Shown: piece after piece, positions 35,204-44,885 of the stretch
Numbering within the stretch: position 1 is the first letter of the stretch
Layout of the letters: the number at the start of each line of letters is the position of its first letter
Source: Variovorax sp. RA8
GTDB lineage: Bacteria > Pseudomonadota > Gammaproteobacteria > Burkholderiales > Burkholderiaceae_C
Length of the DNA: 64,000 nt
NCBI RefSeq assembly: GCF_901827175.1
Contig: NZ_LR594662.1
Span: forward strand, 186,001 to 250,000
Reading direction: 5' to 3'
Notes under the pieces: generated by a model
Told to the model about the DNA's origin: nothing
The model's input: the letters and a program-made list of their open reading frames with translations, nothing else
The model's database searches: none
Translations under genes and position numbers: made by a program

Positions 35204-36604
35204 ATGACCGCACTGATCGACACCCTCGGACACCCGGTGAGCGGTGCCACCGCTGCCGGGATCGACTACTACGAACAGGCCGCGCACGAGATGCGCTGCC
35301 TGATCGGCGACCCGCTCGCGACGATCGACCGTGCGCTCGCCGAGGCGCCAGGCATGTCGATCGCGCACACGCTGCGAGCCTGGCTGCACCTGCTCGGCAC
35401 CGAGGTGCCGGCGCTGGCGACCGCGCGCGAGGCGGCCGAGGCTGCGGCGCGCCACGCCGGAACCGATCGCGAGCGGATGCATGCGCGCTCCGCTGCGCTC
35501 GTCGCCGCCGGCCGTTGGCGCGATGCCGCGCGCGTGCTGGAGGACCTGTCGGCGCAGCACCCGCGCGACCTGCTCGCCCTGCAATCCGGCCACCAGGTGG
35601 ACTTCTTCACCGGCGATTCGCGCATGCTGCGCGACCGCATCGCGCGCGTGCGACCGCACTGGAACGACGCGATGCCCGGCCATCATGCGGTGCTCGGCAT
35701 GCACGCCTTCGGGCTCGAGGAGACCGGCGACTATGCGCAGGCCGAGCGCACCGGACGCCGGGCCATCGAATTGCAGCCGCGCGACACCTGGGCCTGGCAT
35801 GCGGTGGCGCATGTGCACGAGATGCGCAATGCGCCGAATGACGGCATCGCCTGGCTCGAGGCGAATGCGGCGCACTGGTCGCGCGACAGCTTCTTCGCAG
35901 TGCACAACTGGTGGCACCTGGCGCTGTTCAAGCTCGAGCAGGACCGGCACGACGAGGTGCTCGCGATGTACGACGCTTCGATTGGCGGGCCGGGCTCCGC
36001 GGTCGTGCTCGACATGATCGATCAAAGCGCACTGCTGTGGCGCCTGGCGCTGCGCGGCGTGGACGTCGGCGATCGCTGGAAGCCGCTGGCCGAGCGCTGG
36101 GCGCCGCATGCCACCGCGGGCAACTACGCCTTCAACGACCTGCACGCGATGATGGCCTTTGCGAGCGCCGGGCGCGTCGACCTCGCCGCGCAGCTGCGCG
36201 AGACACAGCGCGCAGCGCTCGCCGGTGACGGCGACAACCGCGCCTTCACCGCCGAGGTGGGTGAGGCAGCGACGCGCGCCGTGCAGGCCTTCGTGGCAGG
36301 CGACCAAGCGACGGTCGTCGCGCTGCTGCGGCAGATCCGCTCGCGCGCACATCGCTTCGGCGGCAGCCACGCGCAGCGCGACCTGCTCGACCTGACGCTG
36401 ATCGAGGCGGCGCTGCGCAGCGGCGATCGGTCACTCGCAACAGCGCTGGCGGCCGAGCGCGCCGCGATGCGACCGGCAAGCCCGCTCGCCCAGCGCTTCG
36501 TCGCGCGAGCCGCAGAGCCACCCGCTTGTTATCGAGCCCGGGAAACGGCTACGCTCCGCGCGCAAGGGATCATCTTCATGTCACGGGCGCCGGCGAGACC
36601 CTGA
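35204..36604 (+). CDS. TPR-like protein of unknown function
   Basis: The 466-residue protein starts at ATG 35204 with GGAG nine bases upstream. It is almost wholly helical with tetratricopeptide-like pairs (for example RSAALVAAGRWRDAARVLEDL, and YAQAERTGRRAIELQPRDTWAW). Conserved aromatic/His segments include WHAVAHVHEM and FAVHNWWHLALF. It lacks a signal peptide. It probably mediates protein interaction. The family recurs in Proteobacteria without assigned function. Its last 29 bases overlap the 3' end of the convergent oxidoreductase gene. Confidence 0.8.
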   Translation: MTALIDTLGHPVSGATAAGIDYYEQAAHEMRCLIGDPLATIDRALAEAPGMSIAHTLRAWLHLLGTEVPALATAREAAEAAARHAGTDRERMHARSAALVAAGRWRDAARVLEDLSAQHPRDLLALQSGHQVDFFTGDSRMLRDRIARVRPHWNDAMPGHHAVLGMHAFGLEETGDYAQAERTGRRAIELQPRDTWAWHAVAHVHEMRNAPNDGIAWLEANAAHWSRDSFFAVHNWWHLALFKLEQDRHDEVLAMYDASIGGPGSAVVLDMIDQSALLWRLALRGVDVGDRWKPLAERWAPHATAGNYAFNDLHAMMAFASAGRVDLAAQLRETQRAALAGDGDNRAFTAEVGEAATRAVQAFVAGDQATVVALLRQIRSRAHRFGGSHAQRDLLDLTLIEAALRSGDRSLATALAAERAAMRPASPLAQRFVARAAEPPACYRARETATLRAQGIIFMSRAPARP

Positions 36605-39600
36605 TCACGCGAGCACTGGTTTCGCGAAGAGCGAAGCGCTCGTTCAACTCGGCTGCCTTCATCTTCGTCGCGTGAATGCCCTCTGTCTTGATGTGCTCGT
36701 ACCCGCGGATGCCTTCGGGCAGCGACAGCAGTTCCAACGCCAGCGCCCGTGTCGCAGGCGTCAAGCGGCTCATCGTCGACTCGACGAGTTCGGTGTACCA
36801 GCGCAGTACGTCGCGCTCCTGGCGGCGCACCGCCCCATAGCCGAACGGATCGAAGGGGGTGCCGCGCACGAACTTCATGCATGCCAGCGCCTGGAGAACG
36901 GGTCGCATCCACGGGCCGAGTCCAATCTTGCCCTTGAGGCCGAACCAGCGCATGAACGGCGGCTGCAGATTGAAGACCATCCGCACCGGGCCGGTGAACA
37001 TCTCCTCCACGCGGCGCGCGAAGGTGCGTTGGGTCAACAGGCGCGCGACTTCGTACTCGTCCTTGTAGCTCATGAGCTTGTGCAGATTGCGCGCCACGGC
37101 GCCGGCGAGCGAAGGGTCCGTCGGCTCGCCGAGAACGGCGCGCTCCAGCCTCGCGACGCGCCCGACCGTCTGGACGTAGCGCCGCGCGTAGGCCGCGTTC
37201 TGGTAGCGCATCAGGTCCTCGGCGCGCAGGCGCACCTTCGCGCGCAGCGCGTAGCCGGCTTCATCGTCGGGCAGCTCGACTGCCGCCATCATGTCGTCGA
37301 TGCGGCGATCGCCGGCGATGCTGCCGCGGCAGGCATTCTCCTCCAGACGATCGGCCAAGGTCTCGTACGGCCGCGCCAGCATGCGTTCCAGCGTCGCGTG
37401 GTCGTGCTGTGCCAGGCGTCCAGCACGAAAGGCCAGGATGTTCACCTTCTCCTGCGAGCCGTTGAGCCGGATGGCGGCTTCGATGCTAGAGGCCGTGATC
37501 GGCAGCAGCCCCGCCTGGTACGCCGCCCCGATCGTCACCATGTTGGCCATCACGTAGTCGCCGAACAACCCTTCGGCGATGCGGCGGGCGTCGATGGCGA
37601 TGCAGGTCCCGCCCTGCGTGGCCGAGCGGATGGCGCCGAGCATGTGCTCGATCGGCATCGCAAGCTGCGGGTCGCGGATCATTTCGCCGCTCGGCAGCAG
37701 CCCGGTGTTGACCACCGCCCGCGTCGCTGGTCCGCAGCTGGCCAGGTTCTGCGCGTCGACGCCGGCCAGCAGGTCCAGCGCGAGGTACAGGTGGGCGCGG
37801 CCCGCTCCGACGCGATTGGTGATCGACGGGTTCGCAGGCGACGAGAGCACCAGGCTCGACACCACCGGCCCCCATTTCTGGGCTGCGCCGGTCTGGTCGT
37901 AGCTCTTGACGTCAGTGCCATCCAGCGCGGCCGCTTGGGCGAGGATGGCGTTGGCGGTGAGCACGCCGGTGCCGCCGAGCCCGGGGATGTACACGTTGTA
38001 CGGCAGGTCCAAGGCCGGCACTCGCGGCTGCGGTATCGCGGCATCGTCGATCGCCGCCGGCGCAGGCCTGCGCACCTCGGTGCCCGGCTTCACCTCGACG
38101 GTGACGAACGAGGGACATTCGCCTCCGAGGCAGGCCCGGTCCTGGTTGCAGGACGACTGGTGGATCTGCGTCTTCGCGCCGAACTCGGTGTCGACCTTCT
38201 GCAGCGACATGCAATTGGCGGTGCGGCCGCAGTCGCCGCAGTTCTCGCACACGTCTTCGTTGACCACTGTGAAGCGCGTCGGCGCCGGCAGCTTGCCGCG
38301 CTTCTGCTGGCGCCGGCGCTCGTTCGCGCATTCGCCGTCGTAGAGAAGGATGGTCGTGCCGGGCGTGGCCTCGAGTTCCTTCATCGACGCCTCGAGCGCG
38401 CTCACGTCCCGCAGGAGCACGCCATAGGGAAGCGACACCTTCTCGTAGCGCGGCAACTCCTTGGCGATCAGGACGATCTTCGACACGCCTTCGAGCACGA
38501 GGTGCGAGAGCAGCGTCACGATGGAGGGCGCGCCGACCGAGCGTTGCCCGCCGGTATTGGCGATGACGCCGTTGAACAGGATCTTGAAGGTGATGTTCAC
38601 GCCCGCCGTCGCCGCGAACCGGATGTTCTGATAGCTCGAATGCATGAGCGAACCGTCGCCGAGGTTCTGCACCATGTGCTTGCGGCTGGTGAAGGGCGCG
38701 AGCCCGATCCAGGGCAGCCCTTCGCCGCCGAGCTGGGTCACGGCCTCGATGCGCTTGTCCGGCTTGTCCATCAGCGCGGCAAAGATGTGGCAGCCCGGCG
38801 CGCCCCATGCGACCTGGCCCGGCGCCAGCTTGGTCGACACGTTGTGCGGGCAGCCGGAGCAGTAGTTCGGGCTGCGTTTGGGCTGCACGCTCTCACCGCG
38901 GGCGCCGAGCGCGTCGAGCTCGGCCAGCCGCTCCTCTGCTGCCGCGGGGAGCGTGAGCTCGCGCGCCAATACGCGGCCGAGCACCCGCGCGATGAGATCG
39001 CCGTTCATGCCGCCCTCGACGGGGAACAGCTCGCTGCCGTCGGCATCGTGCTTGCCGAGCACCTGGACCGGACCGATCTCGCACAGTGCGTGCCCGAGCT
39101 GGCGCTCGATGAAGTCGCGCTTCTCCTCGACGACGATGATGCGCGGCAGGCCCTGGCCGAACCTGCGCACGAATGCGCGCTCGAGCGGCCAGGACATCCC
39201 GATCTTGGCGAGGCGAATGCCGGCGGCGCGCAGGCTGTCGTCGTCGAAGCCCATGTCATGCAGCGCCTGGCGCGTGTCCGCGTAGCTCTTGCCGGCGCTG
39301 ACGATGCCGATGCGATCGGTCGGCGTGGAAACGACGACGCGGTTCAGCTCGTTGAGCTCCGCGTAGGCGCGCACCGCCGCATGCCGTTCCACGTAGAGCT
39401 GGCGCTCGGTGGCGATGTTCTTCACAGGAAAGAACTGGAAGTTCGCAATCTTCCTGAAAGGCTTGCCGTCCAACGAGAGCTGCGGGATCCGGGGAAGCGC
39501 AGGTTGCGGCGAGAAGCGAACCACCTCGCCGCCATCGCACAGCGGCCCTACCAGCTTGAGTGCGACCCAACAGCCGCTGTAGCGCGACAGCGCGGCCGCG

Positions 39601-40172
39601 TGCAGCCCGTACTCCACGAACTCCTGCACCGACGACGGATACAGCACGGGAATGCCGTGGTGCTCGAAGGCGTGCTCTTGCTGGTAAGGCACGGTCGAGC
39701 TCTTCGCCTCGTGGTCCTCGCCGCTCAGGATGACGACCGCGCCGTGCGTGCTGGTGCCGGCGAAGTTGCCGTGCTTCAGGGCGTCGCCCGAACGGTCGAG
39801 GCCGGGCCCTTTGCCGTACCAGTAGGCGACGACACCGTCGAGATCCGGGTGCGGATGCTCATCGAGCATCTGTGTGCCCATCAGCGTGGTGGCGGCCAGT
39901 TCCTCGTTCTGGCCCGGCCGGTGCATGACCCCGTGCGCTTCAAGCGCCGAGGCGGCGCGGTTCAGCGCAAGATCGTAGCCGCCGAGCGGCGAGCCCGGAT
40001 AGCCGCTGATGAAGGCGCGGGTGCGCAGGCCGGCCTGGCGGTCTCGCCGCATCTGCTCGATCGGCAGGCGCACCAGTGCCTGGATGCCGCTGAGAAAAAC
40101 AGCGCCGTCTTCGATCTCATAACGGGCGTCGAGGGAGGGCGTGGAGGGCACGGGGATCCCGAGTGTCGTCAT
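36576..40172 (-). CDS. Indolepyruvate ferredoxin oxidoreductase, fused alpha-beta type
   Basis: This 1198-residue cytoplasmic enzyme combines the two subunits of archaeal IorAB. The N-terminal pyrimidine domain (FISGYPGSPLGGYD) is followed by a TPP-binding region (NYCSGCPHN, GAPGCHIFAAL). A cysteine cluster for iron-sulfur follows (CENCGDCGRTANC and CNQDRACLGGEC), and then the gamma-type domain (YNVYIPGLGGTGVLTANAIL). It oxidatively decarboxylates aryl-pyruvates to aryl-acetyl-CoA with ferredoxin as acceptor. The gene sits 15 bases behind a Bug receptor, so it may process an imported aryl 2-oxo acid. The fused form is usual in Proteobacteria. Confidence 0.92.
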   Translation of the reverse strand: MTTLGIPVPSTPSLDARYEIEDGAVFLSGIQALVRLPIEQMRRDRQAGLRTRAFISGYPGSPLGGYDLALNRAASALEAHGVMHRPGQNEELAATTLMGTQMLDEHPHPDLDGVVAYWYGKGPGLDRSGDALKHGNFAGTSTHGAVVILSGEDHEAKSSTVPYQQEHAFEHHGIPVLYPSSVQEFVEYGLHAAALSRYSGCWVALKLVGPLCDGGEVVRFSPQPALPRIPQLSLDGKPFRKIANFQFFPVKNIATERQLYVERHAAVRAYAELNELNRVVVSTPTDRIGIVSAGKSYADTRQALHDMGFDDDSLRAAGIRLAKIGMSWPLERAFVRRFGQGLPRIIVVEEKRDFIERQLGHALCEIGPVQVLGKHDADGSELFPVEGGMNGDLIARVLGRVLARELTLPAAAEERLAELDALGARGESVQPKRSPNYCSGCPHNVSTKLAPGQVAWGAPGCHIFAALMDKPDKRIEAVTQLGGEGLPWIGLAPFTSRKHMVQNLGDGSLMHSSYQNIRFAATAGVNITFKILFNGVIANTGGQRSVGAPSIVTLLSHLVLEGVSKIVLIAKELPRYEKVSLPYGVLLRDVSALEASMKELEATPGTTILLYDGECANERRRQQKRGKLPAPTRFTVVNEDVCENCGDCGRTANCMSLQKVDTEFGAKTQIHQSSCNQDRACLGGECPSFVTVEVKPGTEVRRPAPAAIDDAAIPQPRVPALDLPYNVYIPGLGGTGVLTANAILAQAAALDGTDVKSYDQTGAAQKWGPVVSSLVLSSPANPSITNRVGAGRAHLYLALDLLAGVDAQNLASCGPATRAVVNTGLLPSGEMIRDPQLAMPIEHMLGAIRSATQGGTCIAIDARRIAEGLFGDYVMANMVTIGAAYQAGLLPITASSIEAAIRLNGSQEKVNILAFRAGRLAQHDHATLERMLARPYETLADRLEENACRGSIAGDRRIDDMMAAVELPDDEAGYALRAKVRLRAEDLMRYQNAAYARRYVQTVGRVARLERAVLGEPTDPSLAGAVARNLHKLMSYKDEYEVARLLTQRTFARRVEEMFTGPVRMVFNLQPPFMRWFGLKGKIGLGPWMRPVLQALACMKFVRGTPFDPFGYGAVRRQERDVLRWYTELVESTMSRLTPATRALALELLSLPEGIRGYEHIKTEGIHATKMKAAELNERFALRETSARVIRVSPAPVT

Positions 40173-40187
40173 CGATGGCCGTCGCTC

Positions 40188-41168
40188 TCAGTCCGCCACG
40201 ATCGAGGTTCTGTCCACGACGGCCTTCCACCGCGCCAGATCGGTCTTCAGCAGTTCGGTGATGTCGGTCGTCTGCCCGGGCTTCACCTGGATCCCCAGTT
40301 CGCGCAGGTTCTCGGCAAAACCGGGCTGGGCGATGGCGGCCCGGCTCGCATCGCGCAGCTTGCGCACCACCGGTTCGGGGGTGCCCGCCGGCGCGAACAA
40401 CGCATACCAGATGTCGTATTCCATGCCTGTCAGGCCCGTCTCGGGTACCGCGGGCAGGTTGGGCAGCAGCGGGGAGCGCTCGGCGCTGAGAACGACCACG
40501 CCGCGCAGCTTTCCCGACCGGATGTGGGGGGCGACGGCGCTCGCGGGCGCGACCACCATGTCAATCTGGCCGCCGATCGCGTCGGTGATCGCGAGCCCCG
40601 TACCGCGATAGGGGATATGGACGAATTTGGCCTTGTTCGAGAAGCTCACCATCTCGGCCAGCAGGTGCGGCGAAGTGCCGATGCCCGGAGTGCCGTAGTT
40701 CAGCGGCGTGGTCCGCGACAGCGCCAGCAGCTCCGGCAAGGTCGCGGCCTTGACGTTGGGGTTGACGGCGATCGCGATCGGAATGGTGGCGACCATGCCC
40801 AGCGGAACGAAGTCCTTCAGCGGGTCGTACTTGATGTTCCTGTAGACATTCGGGTTGGTGGCAAGGTTGTCGTTGCCGAACAGCAGCGTGTAGCCGTCGG
40901 CTGCCGAACGCACGACCGACTCGGCGCCGATGTTGCCGCCTGCGCCGGCGCGGTTCTCGACCACCACGGCCTGGCCCAGTGCGCCGCCCAGCTTCTCGGC
41001 GAAGGGGCGAGCAATGGCATCGAAGCCGCCGCCCGGCGGGAAGGGCACGACCATCTTGATCGGCTTCGAGGGATAGGCATCGGCCAAGGCCGCGCCTCCA
41101 ACGCAGGCCACGATCGCGACCACTGCCGGTGCGATGGCCCGCCCCACTCTGTGCTGAAAGAGTCGCAT
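40188..41168 (-). CDS. Bug-family solute-binding receptor
   Basis: The 326-residue precursor begins MRLFQHRVGRAIAPAVVAI with an AAGGA site before it, and has a signal peptide ending AALADA. It carries YPSKPIKMVVPFPPGGGFD and NRAGAGGNIGAES, the ligand-contact loops of the family. The frame upstream to 41336 lacks family similarity. It is the middle gene of a three-gene set (cupin, receptor, indolepyruvate oxidoreductase), so a carboxylated aromatic substrate is plausible. Confidence 0.92.
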   Translation of the reverse strand: MRLFQHRVGRAIAPAVVAIVACVGGAALADAYPSKPIKMVVPFPPGGGFDAIARPFAEKLGGALGQAVVVENRAGAGGNIGAESVVRSAADGYTLLFGNDNLATNPNVYRNIKYDPLKDFVPLGMVATIPIAIAVNPNVKAATLPELLALSRTTPLNYGTPGIGTSPHLLAEMVSFSNKAKFVHIPYRGTGLAITDAIGGQIDMVVAPASAVAPHIRSGKLRGVVVLSAERSPLLPNLPAVPETGLTGMEYDIWYALFAPAGTPEPVVRKLRDASRAAIAQPGFAENLRELGIQVKPGQTTDITELLKTDLARWKAVVDRTSIVAD

Positions 41169-41199
41169 CTTGGTTCCTTGGTGCTGTCGTGTTGTCGGT

Positions 41200-42027
41200 T
41201 CAGTGGCGGGGCAGCTGCACTTCGAGCAGCTCGCAAAGGCTGTGCGCCGTGATGCGCGAGCCCGACGCGCCGCTGTACATCGCCGAGTGAGTCTCCCAGG
41301 CCTTTCCCCCCGCGCGGCCTTCGCCACCCAGAACAAACAGCACGGTGCGGTCCCGGACGTCGCAGCTGACGTCCGAAGCCAGGCGAAGCATTGCGATCTG
41401 CGTACCGCCTTCGGAGAAAGTGCCCAGGTGCTTGCGTTCGACGCCGGCAGTGTCGGTCGGCCGCCACCGGAACGCCGAGGGGCGCATGAACAAGGGCGTC
41501 AGGTAGCGGTCTTCCGGATAGTGCAGCGGCCTGCCGTTGACGTGTTCCCACACGGCCTCATAGCCGTCCTGGTTGCGCTTGGTGGCATTGCGATCGTGGG
41601 TCTTGTACACGCCCTTCTCGAAGGTGCCGGTTTTCCTGAGTTCGGCCATGCCCTGCTGCAACCTGGCTTCCGCCACGTAGCCGCTGCCGCTGGCGCCGCC
41701 GTATTGCAGCACCAGCACCTTCGACTTGCCCTTGGGCACGCTCTGCGGACCGTAGTACACGCCTTCGGGAAAGTACCCGACCGTCCCCGGCGCCATCACG
41801 CCATTGCGGGCGAAGTCGACCTCGCCCTCGAGTTGCAGTCGCACCTGGTCGAAGTTGTGCCTGTGACGCGGCGAGTCGAAGTCGCCGTACGTGCTTGCCA
41901 GCTGCAGGTAGAAATTCTCCGGGGTGCCGTCTTCGCCGTGCAGCAACGAGTAGTTGTGGAACAGGCCGCCTCGCGCGTGTGGCCGATCTTCCAATGGAAC
42001 ATCGCGCAGATTGGTGACGTGGTGCAT
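41200..42027 (-). CDS. Cupin-fold protein of a catabolic operon
   Basis: The 275-residue protein has a cupin-like pattern (HRHNFDQVRLQLEGEVDF, then PGTVGYFPEGVYYGP) in residues about 55-95 and a second beta-rich half. I do not recognise a named family; RmlC-type cupins include dioxygenases and decarboxylases. It is the first gene of the minus-strand operon with the Bug receptor (31 bases downstream) and the indolepyruvate oxidoreductase, and is divergent from a LysR gene. A role in the same aromatic pathway is inference. Confidence 0.72.
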   Translation of the reverse strand: MHHVTNLRDVPLEDRPHARGGLFHNYSLLHGEDGTPENFYLQLASTYGDFDSPRHRHNFDQVRLQLEGEVDFARNGVMAPGTVGYFPEGVYYGPQSVPKGKSKVLVLQYGGASGSGYVAEARLQQGMAELRKTGTFEKGVYKTHDRNATKRNQDGYEAVWEHVNGRPLHYPEDRYLTPLFMRPSAFRWRPTDTAGVERKHLGTFSEGGTQIAMLRLASDVSCDVRDRTVLFVLGGEGRAGGKAWETHSAMYSGASGSRITAHSLCELLEVQLPRH

Positions 42028-42223
42028 GGCTTTCCGGGTCTCCTGTGGAACATGGAAGGGAAGTATGGGGAGCGCTTCAAGCCAAGTCGATTAACATTTC
42101 TGCACCGAGGCATTGCCCAAACGTCACGCCCGGAAGATCCTTGAAAAGCACGGCCCGGTACCAGATGCGACCCTGCCAGTTTCCCGCTGCGACAGCCGCG
42201 TGTTTCCAACCTCAGAGGATGCA

Positions 42224-43174
42224 ATGAAGCGAGCAGCCCCTTCCCGGCTCTATGACGTGTTGAGCCTCAGGGTTCTCAAACTGATCGCCGCGCTGGAGGC
42301 GGCAGGCAGCTTGGCGGGCGCTGCTGCGCAATCGCACATCGTGCCCTCGGCAGCGAGTCGACGCGTACGCCATCTCGAGGAAGCGATTGGGTTCGAGCTG
42401 CTCGACAGAGTCCCGCGCGGCGCCGTTCTGACGCCAGCCGGCCGCGCGGTAGCCCGCTATGCACACAAGATCGTCGCGGATGTGCAGGCGCTGGACTGGG
42501 AGCTGCAGGACCTGCGCCATGGAGTGAGCGGGCATGTCACGCTGCTCGCGTCCGCCTCGGCCATCGTGCAGCATCTTCCGGAAGACCTGGCGCGCTTCCT
42601 CCGCGCGCAACCCAACATCCGGGTCGACCTGCAAGAGCACTCGAGCGACAGCATCGTCGAGAAGCTGCTGCAGGGCGGCGCTGACGTCGGCGTGCTGGTG
42701 GTGCCCGATCAGGTGCCGGGTCTGAAGATGCAGAACTATCGACACGAGCGGCTGGTTGCGGTATTGCCAGAGTCGCATCGGCTGAGCGCCAGCGCGAGTG
42801 TGCGTTTCGATGAGCTGATCGATGAGGACTGGGTAGGCCTCCCCGCCGGCACGGCCCTGGCCGAACTCCTCGCACGGCAGGCGCAGTCGCGCGGCGTGCA
42901 TCTGCGGCAGCGCCTTCAGGTGAAGGGGATGGACTCGACCCGCCGCATGGTGCAGAACGGTCTCGGCGTCAGCGTGCTGCCGCAGGCGAGCCTCGAGCAG
43001 CAGGGCCGCTTTCAGGGCTTGGTCGCGATTCCCCTGGACGAACCGTGGGCCGAGCGAATCAGCAAGATCGCCTGGAACAGCAGGGTGCCTTTGTCGGCTG
43101 CCTCGACCGCGCTGATCGACGCGCTCGTCGGTCCCCATGGACAAAAGGGGGAGCTAGATGGTGCACACCAGTGA
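42224..43174 (+). CDS. LysR-family transcriptional regulator
   Basis: The 316-residue protein has a LysR N-terminal domain (GSLAGAAAQSHIVPSAASRRVRHLEEA, about residues 26-52) and an effector domain of the PBP2 type. ATG 42224 follows AGAGGA at 42214-42219. It is divergent from the cupin-receptor-oxidoreductase operon starting at 42027 and is its likely regulator. The 196-base gap has no obvious symmetrical LysR box that I could find. Confidence 0.9.
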   Translation: MKRAAPSRLYDVLSLRVLKLIAALEAAGSLAGAAAQSHIVPSAASRRVRHLEEAIGFELLDRVPRGAVLTPAGRAVARYAHKIVADVQALDWELQDLRHGVSGHVTLLASASAIVQHLPEDLARFLRAQPNIRVDLQEHSSDSIVEKLLQGGADVGVLVVPDQVPGLKMQNYRHERLVAVLPESHRLSASASVRFDELIDEDWVGLPAGTALAELLARQAQSRGVHLRQRLQVKGMDSTRRMVQNGLGVSVLPQASLEQQGRFQGLVAIPLDEPWAERISKIAWNSRVPLSAASTALIDALVGPHGQKGELDGAHQ

Positions 43175-43268
43175 AAGGTCGAAGGTGATTGCTCCCGGTG
43201 TTGATTTGCCGGTAGCTGCCAAGGTTTAGCGCAGGTCGGACCTTTCGACATTGCGGCATCCTCCAGGG

Positions 43269-43628
43269 ATGCCCCTCGAATACCTGCTCTTCGACATGAC
43301 CGACGAGGAGACCGGCGCCTGCAGCTTCGACGCGATGGCGTCCGTCCTTGCCGATCGCTTGCCGGCCCTGATCCATGAGGTCGAAACCGTGCTCGCTTGG
43401 GCCTGTCGCAACTTCGGCGCACCATCTTCTGTCGAAGAAAGCGGCGAATGGGACTTCGAGTTGCAAGCAGTGGCCGAGCATGATGTCCCGCTTGAGGTCA
43501 CCTACGACCGCGAGCGCGCAACGGTTTCCATCCCGCGCGTGCCTGGGCGAGTGACCCTTGCCCTCACCCTGACTGGCTCCCGTGCCTTTGCGGCAGCCTT
43601 CACGGAAACCTTTCCTGATCCGGATTGA
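43269..43628 (+). CDS. Hypothetical protein
   Basis: This 119-residue acidic protein begins MPLEYLLFDMTDEETGACSF and contains two predicted alpha-beta units (EVTYDRERATVSIP, VTLALTLTGSRAFAAAF). I recognise no family. A purine-rich CCAGGG precedes the ATG. It has no signal peptide or membrane segment and does not adjoin a clear partner gene. Confidence 0.6.
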   Translation: MPLEYLLFDMTDEETGACSFDAMASVLADRLPALIHEVETVLAWACRNFGAPSSVEESGEWDFELQAVAEHDVPLEVTYDRERATVSIPRVPGRVTLALTLTGSRAFAAAFTETFPDPD

Positions 43629-43648
43629 CGGGGCCGCGACCACGCAAG

Positions 43649-43906
43649 CTAATCAGGCACGAACTTCGCCTTGAACCTCGCGATGTCATCCGCCTCTTCG
43701 AGGGTGACGAGCTGGCCCATCTTGCCGTCGGAGAGCCGGCAGGCGGCGAACAGGCTGTAGCGGCCCTTCAGGCCGTAGCTTGGCAGGTCGATCAGCGCGT
43801 ACGGCTGCGGCACGAACACTTGATGTTCGAACACGACCCGGTGCACGTTGCGTGGCGAAGGGAAGAGCTTGTAGTCGGTGGTCTCGAAAGACCTTGCGGT
43901 AGCCAT
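43649..43906 (-). CDS. Hypothetical protein
   Basis: The 85-residue protein (MATARSFETTDYKLFPSPRN, then VHRVVFEHQVFVPQPYALIDLP) is beta-rich with a final helical segment LEEADDIARFKAKF. An in-frame Met six codons further upstream could extend it to 43924. No family is recognised. It is convergent with the hypothetical gene at 43269. Confidence 0.55.
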   Translation of the reverse strand: MATARSFETTDYKLFPSPRNVHRVVFEHQVFVPQPYALIDLPSYGLKGRYSLFAACRLSDGKMGQLVTLEEADDIARFKAKFVPD

Positions 43907-44015
43907 GCCCCATTCTCGCTGCAACGTTCGCCATGGAGGCCTTCCGCCATCCGAAGAGCAGCCACGCCTTGGCCTTCACATCGCGGGCCCACCCGGCAGG
44001 CAGGCAGAATGAGCC

Positions 44016-44861
44016 ATGAAAGCACCCCCTCGACTACAGACGCTGATCGACGAAGGATTGATCGACAGCGTGGTTCGCCAGCTCATGAGCGGCAAGGAAG
44101 CAATGGTCTACGTGGTGCGCTGCGGGGACCAGACGCGCTGCGCCAAGATCTACAAGGAAGCGACCCAGCGCAGTTTCCGCCAGGCGGTCGATTACACCGA
44201 GAACCGCAAGGTCAAGAATACGCGTCTGCAGCGCGCGATGGCCAAGGGCACCAAGTTCGGCCGCCAGGCCACCGAGGCAGCTTGGCAAAGCGCCGAGGTC
44301 GATGCGCTCTACAGGCTGGCGGCGGCGGGCGTGCGCGTGCCGGAGCCCTACAACTTTGCCGACGGCGTGCTGCTGATGGAACTGGTCACCGACGAGCACG
44401 GCGATGCCGCACCGCGCCTCAACGACGTCATGTTCACCCCAGAGGACGCGCGGCTGCATCACGCAACGCTGCTGGTGGAGGTGATTCGCATGCTCTGCGC
44501 GGGTGTGGTGCACGGCGACCTTTCCGAGTTCAACGTGCTGCTCGCTGCCGACGGCCCCGTCATCATCGACTTGCCGCAGGCCGTCGATGCCGCGGGCAAC
44601 AACCACGCGCGGCGGATGCTGTTGCGCGATGTGGGGAATCTTGCGGACTTCTTCGGGCAGTTCGCGCCCGAGCTGCTTTCCACCCGCTACGGCGAGGAAA
44701 TATGGAACCTCTACGAGCGTGGCGAGCTTCACACGGGCTCGGCGCTCACGGGCAGCTTCGCACGTCCGAGCGGGCCGGTGGACTTGGGCGGGGTGCTGCG
44801 CGAGGTGGAAGACGCGCGCGCCGAAGAGGCGGCGCGGCTTGTGCGCATGGCCGTGCGCTGA
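44016..44861 (+). CDS. RIO1-family serine protein kinase
   Basis: The 281-residue cytoplasmic kinase has the RIO hallmarks: a phosphate-binding region MSGKEAMVYVVRCG, the ATP-anchoring Lys in CAKIYKEA, the catalytic loop HGDLSEFNVLL and the metal-binding IIDLPQAVD. RIO kinases are ancient ATPase-like kinases; bacterial members are little studied. It is convergent with the sirtuin gene with 24 bases between stops. No associated phosphatase or substrate is visible. Confidence 0.92.
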   Translation: MKAPPRLQTLIDEGLIDSVVRQLMSGKEAMVYVVRCGDQTRCAKIYKEATQRSFRQAVDYTENRKVKNTRLQRAMAKGTKFGRQATEAAWQSAEVDALYRLAAAGVRVPEPYNFADGVLLMELVTDEHGDAAPRLNDVMFTPEDARLHHATLLVEVIRMLCAGVVHGDLSEFNVLLAADGPVIIDLPQAVDAAGNNHARRMLLRDVGNLADFFGQFAPELLSTRYGEEIWNLYERGELHTGSALTGSFARPSGPVDLGGVLREVEDARAEEAARLVRMAVR

Positions 44862-44885
44862 TGCGGCTGCCGGCTTGCAGTGCCT

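Noticed and set aside
36672..41252. A 1526-codon open frame on the plus strand
   Set aside because: It is antisense to the indolepyruvate oxidoreductase and Bug genes, with composition typical of a GC-rich shadow frame and no family motifs.
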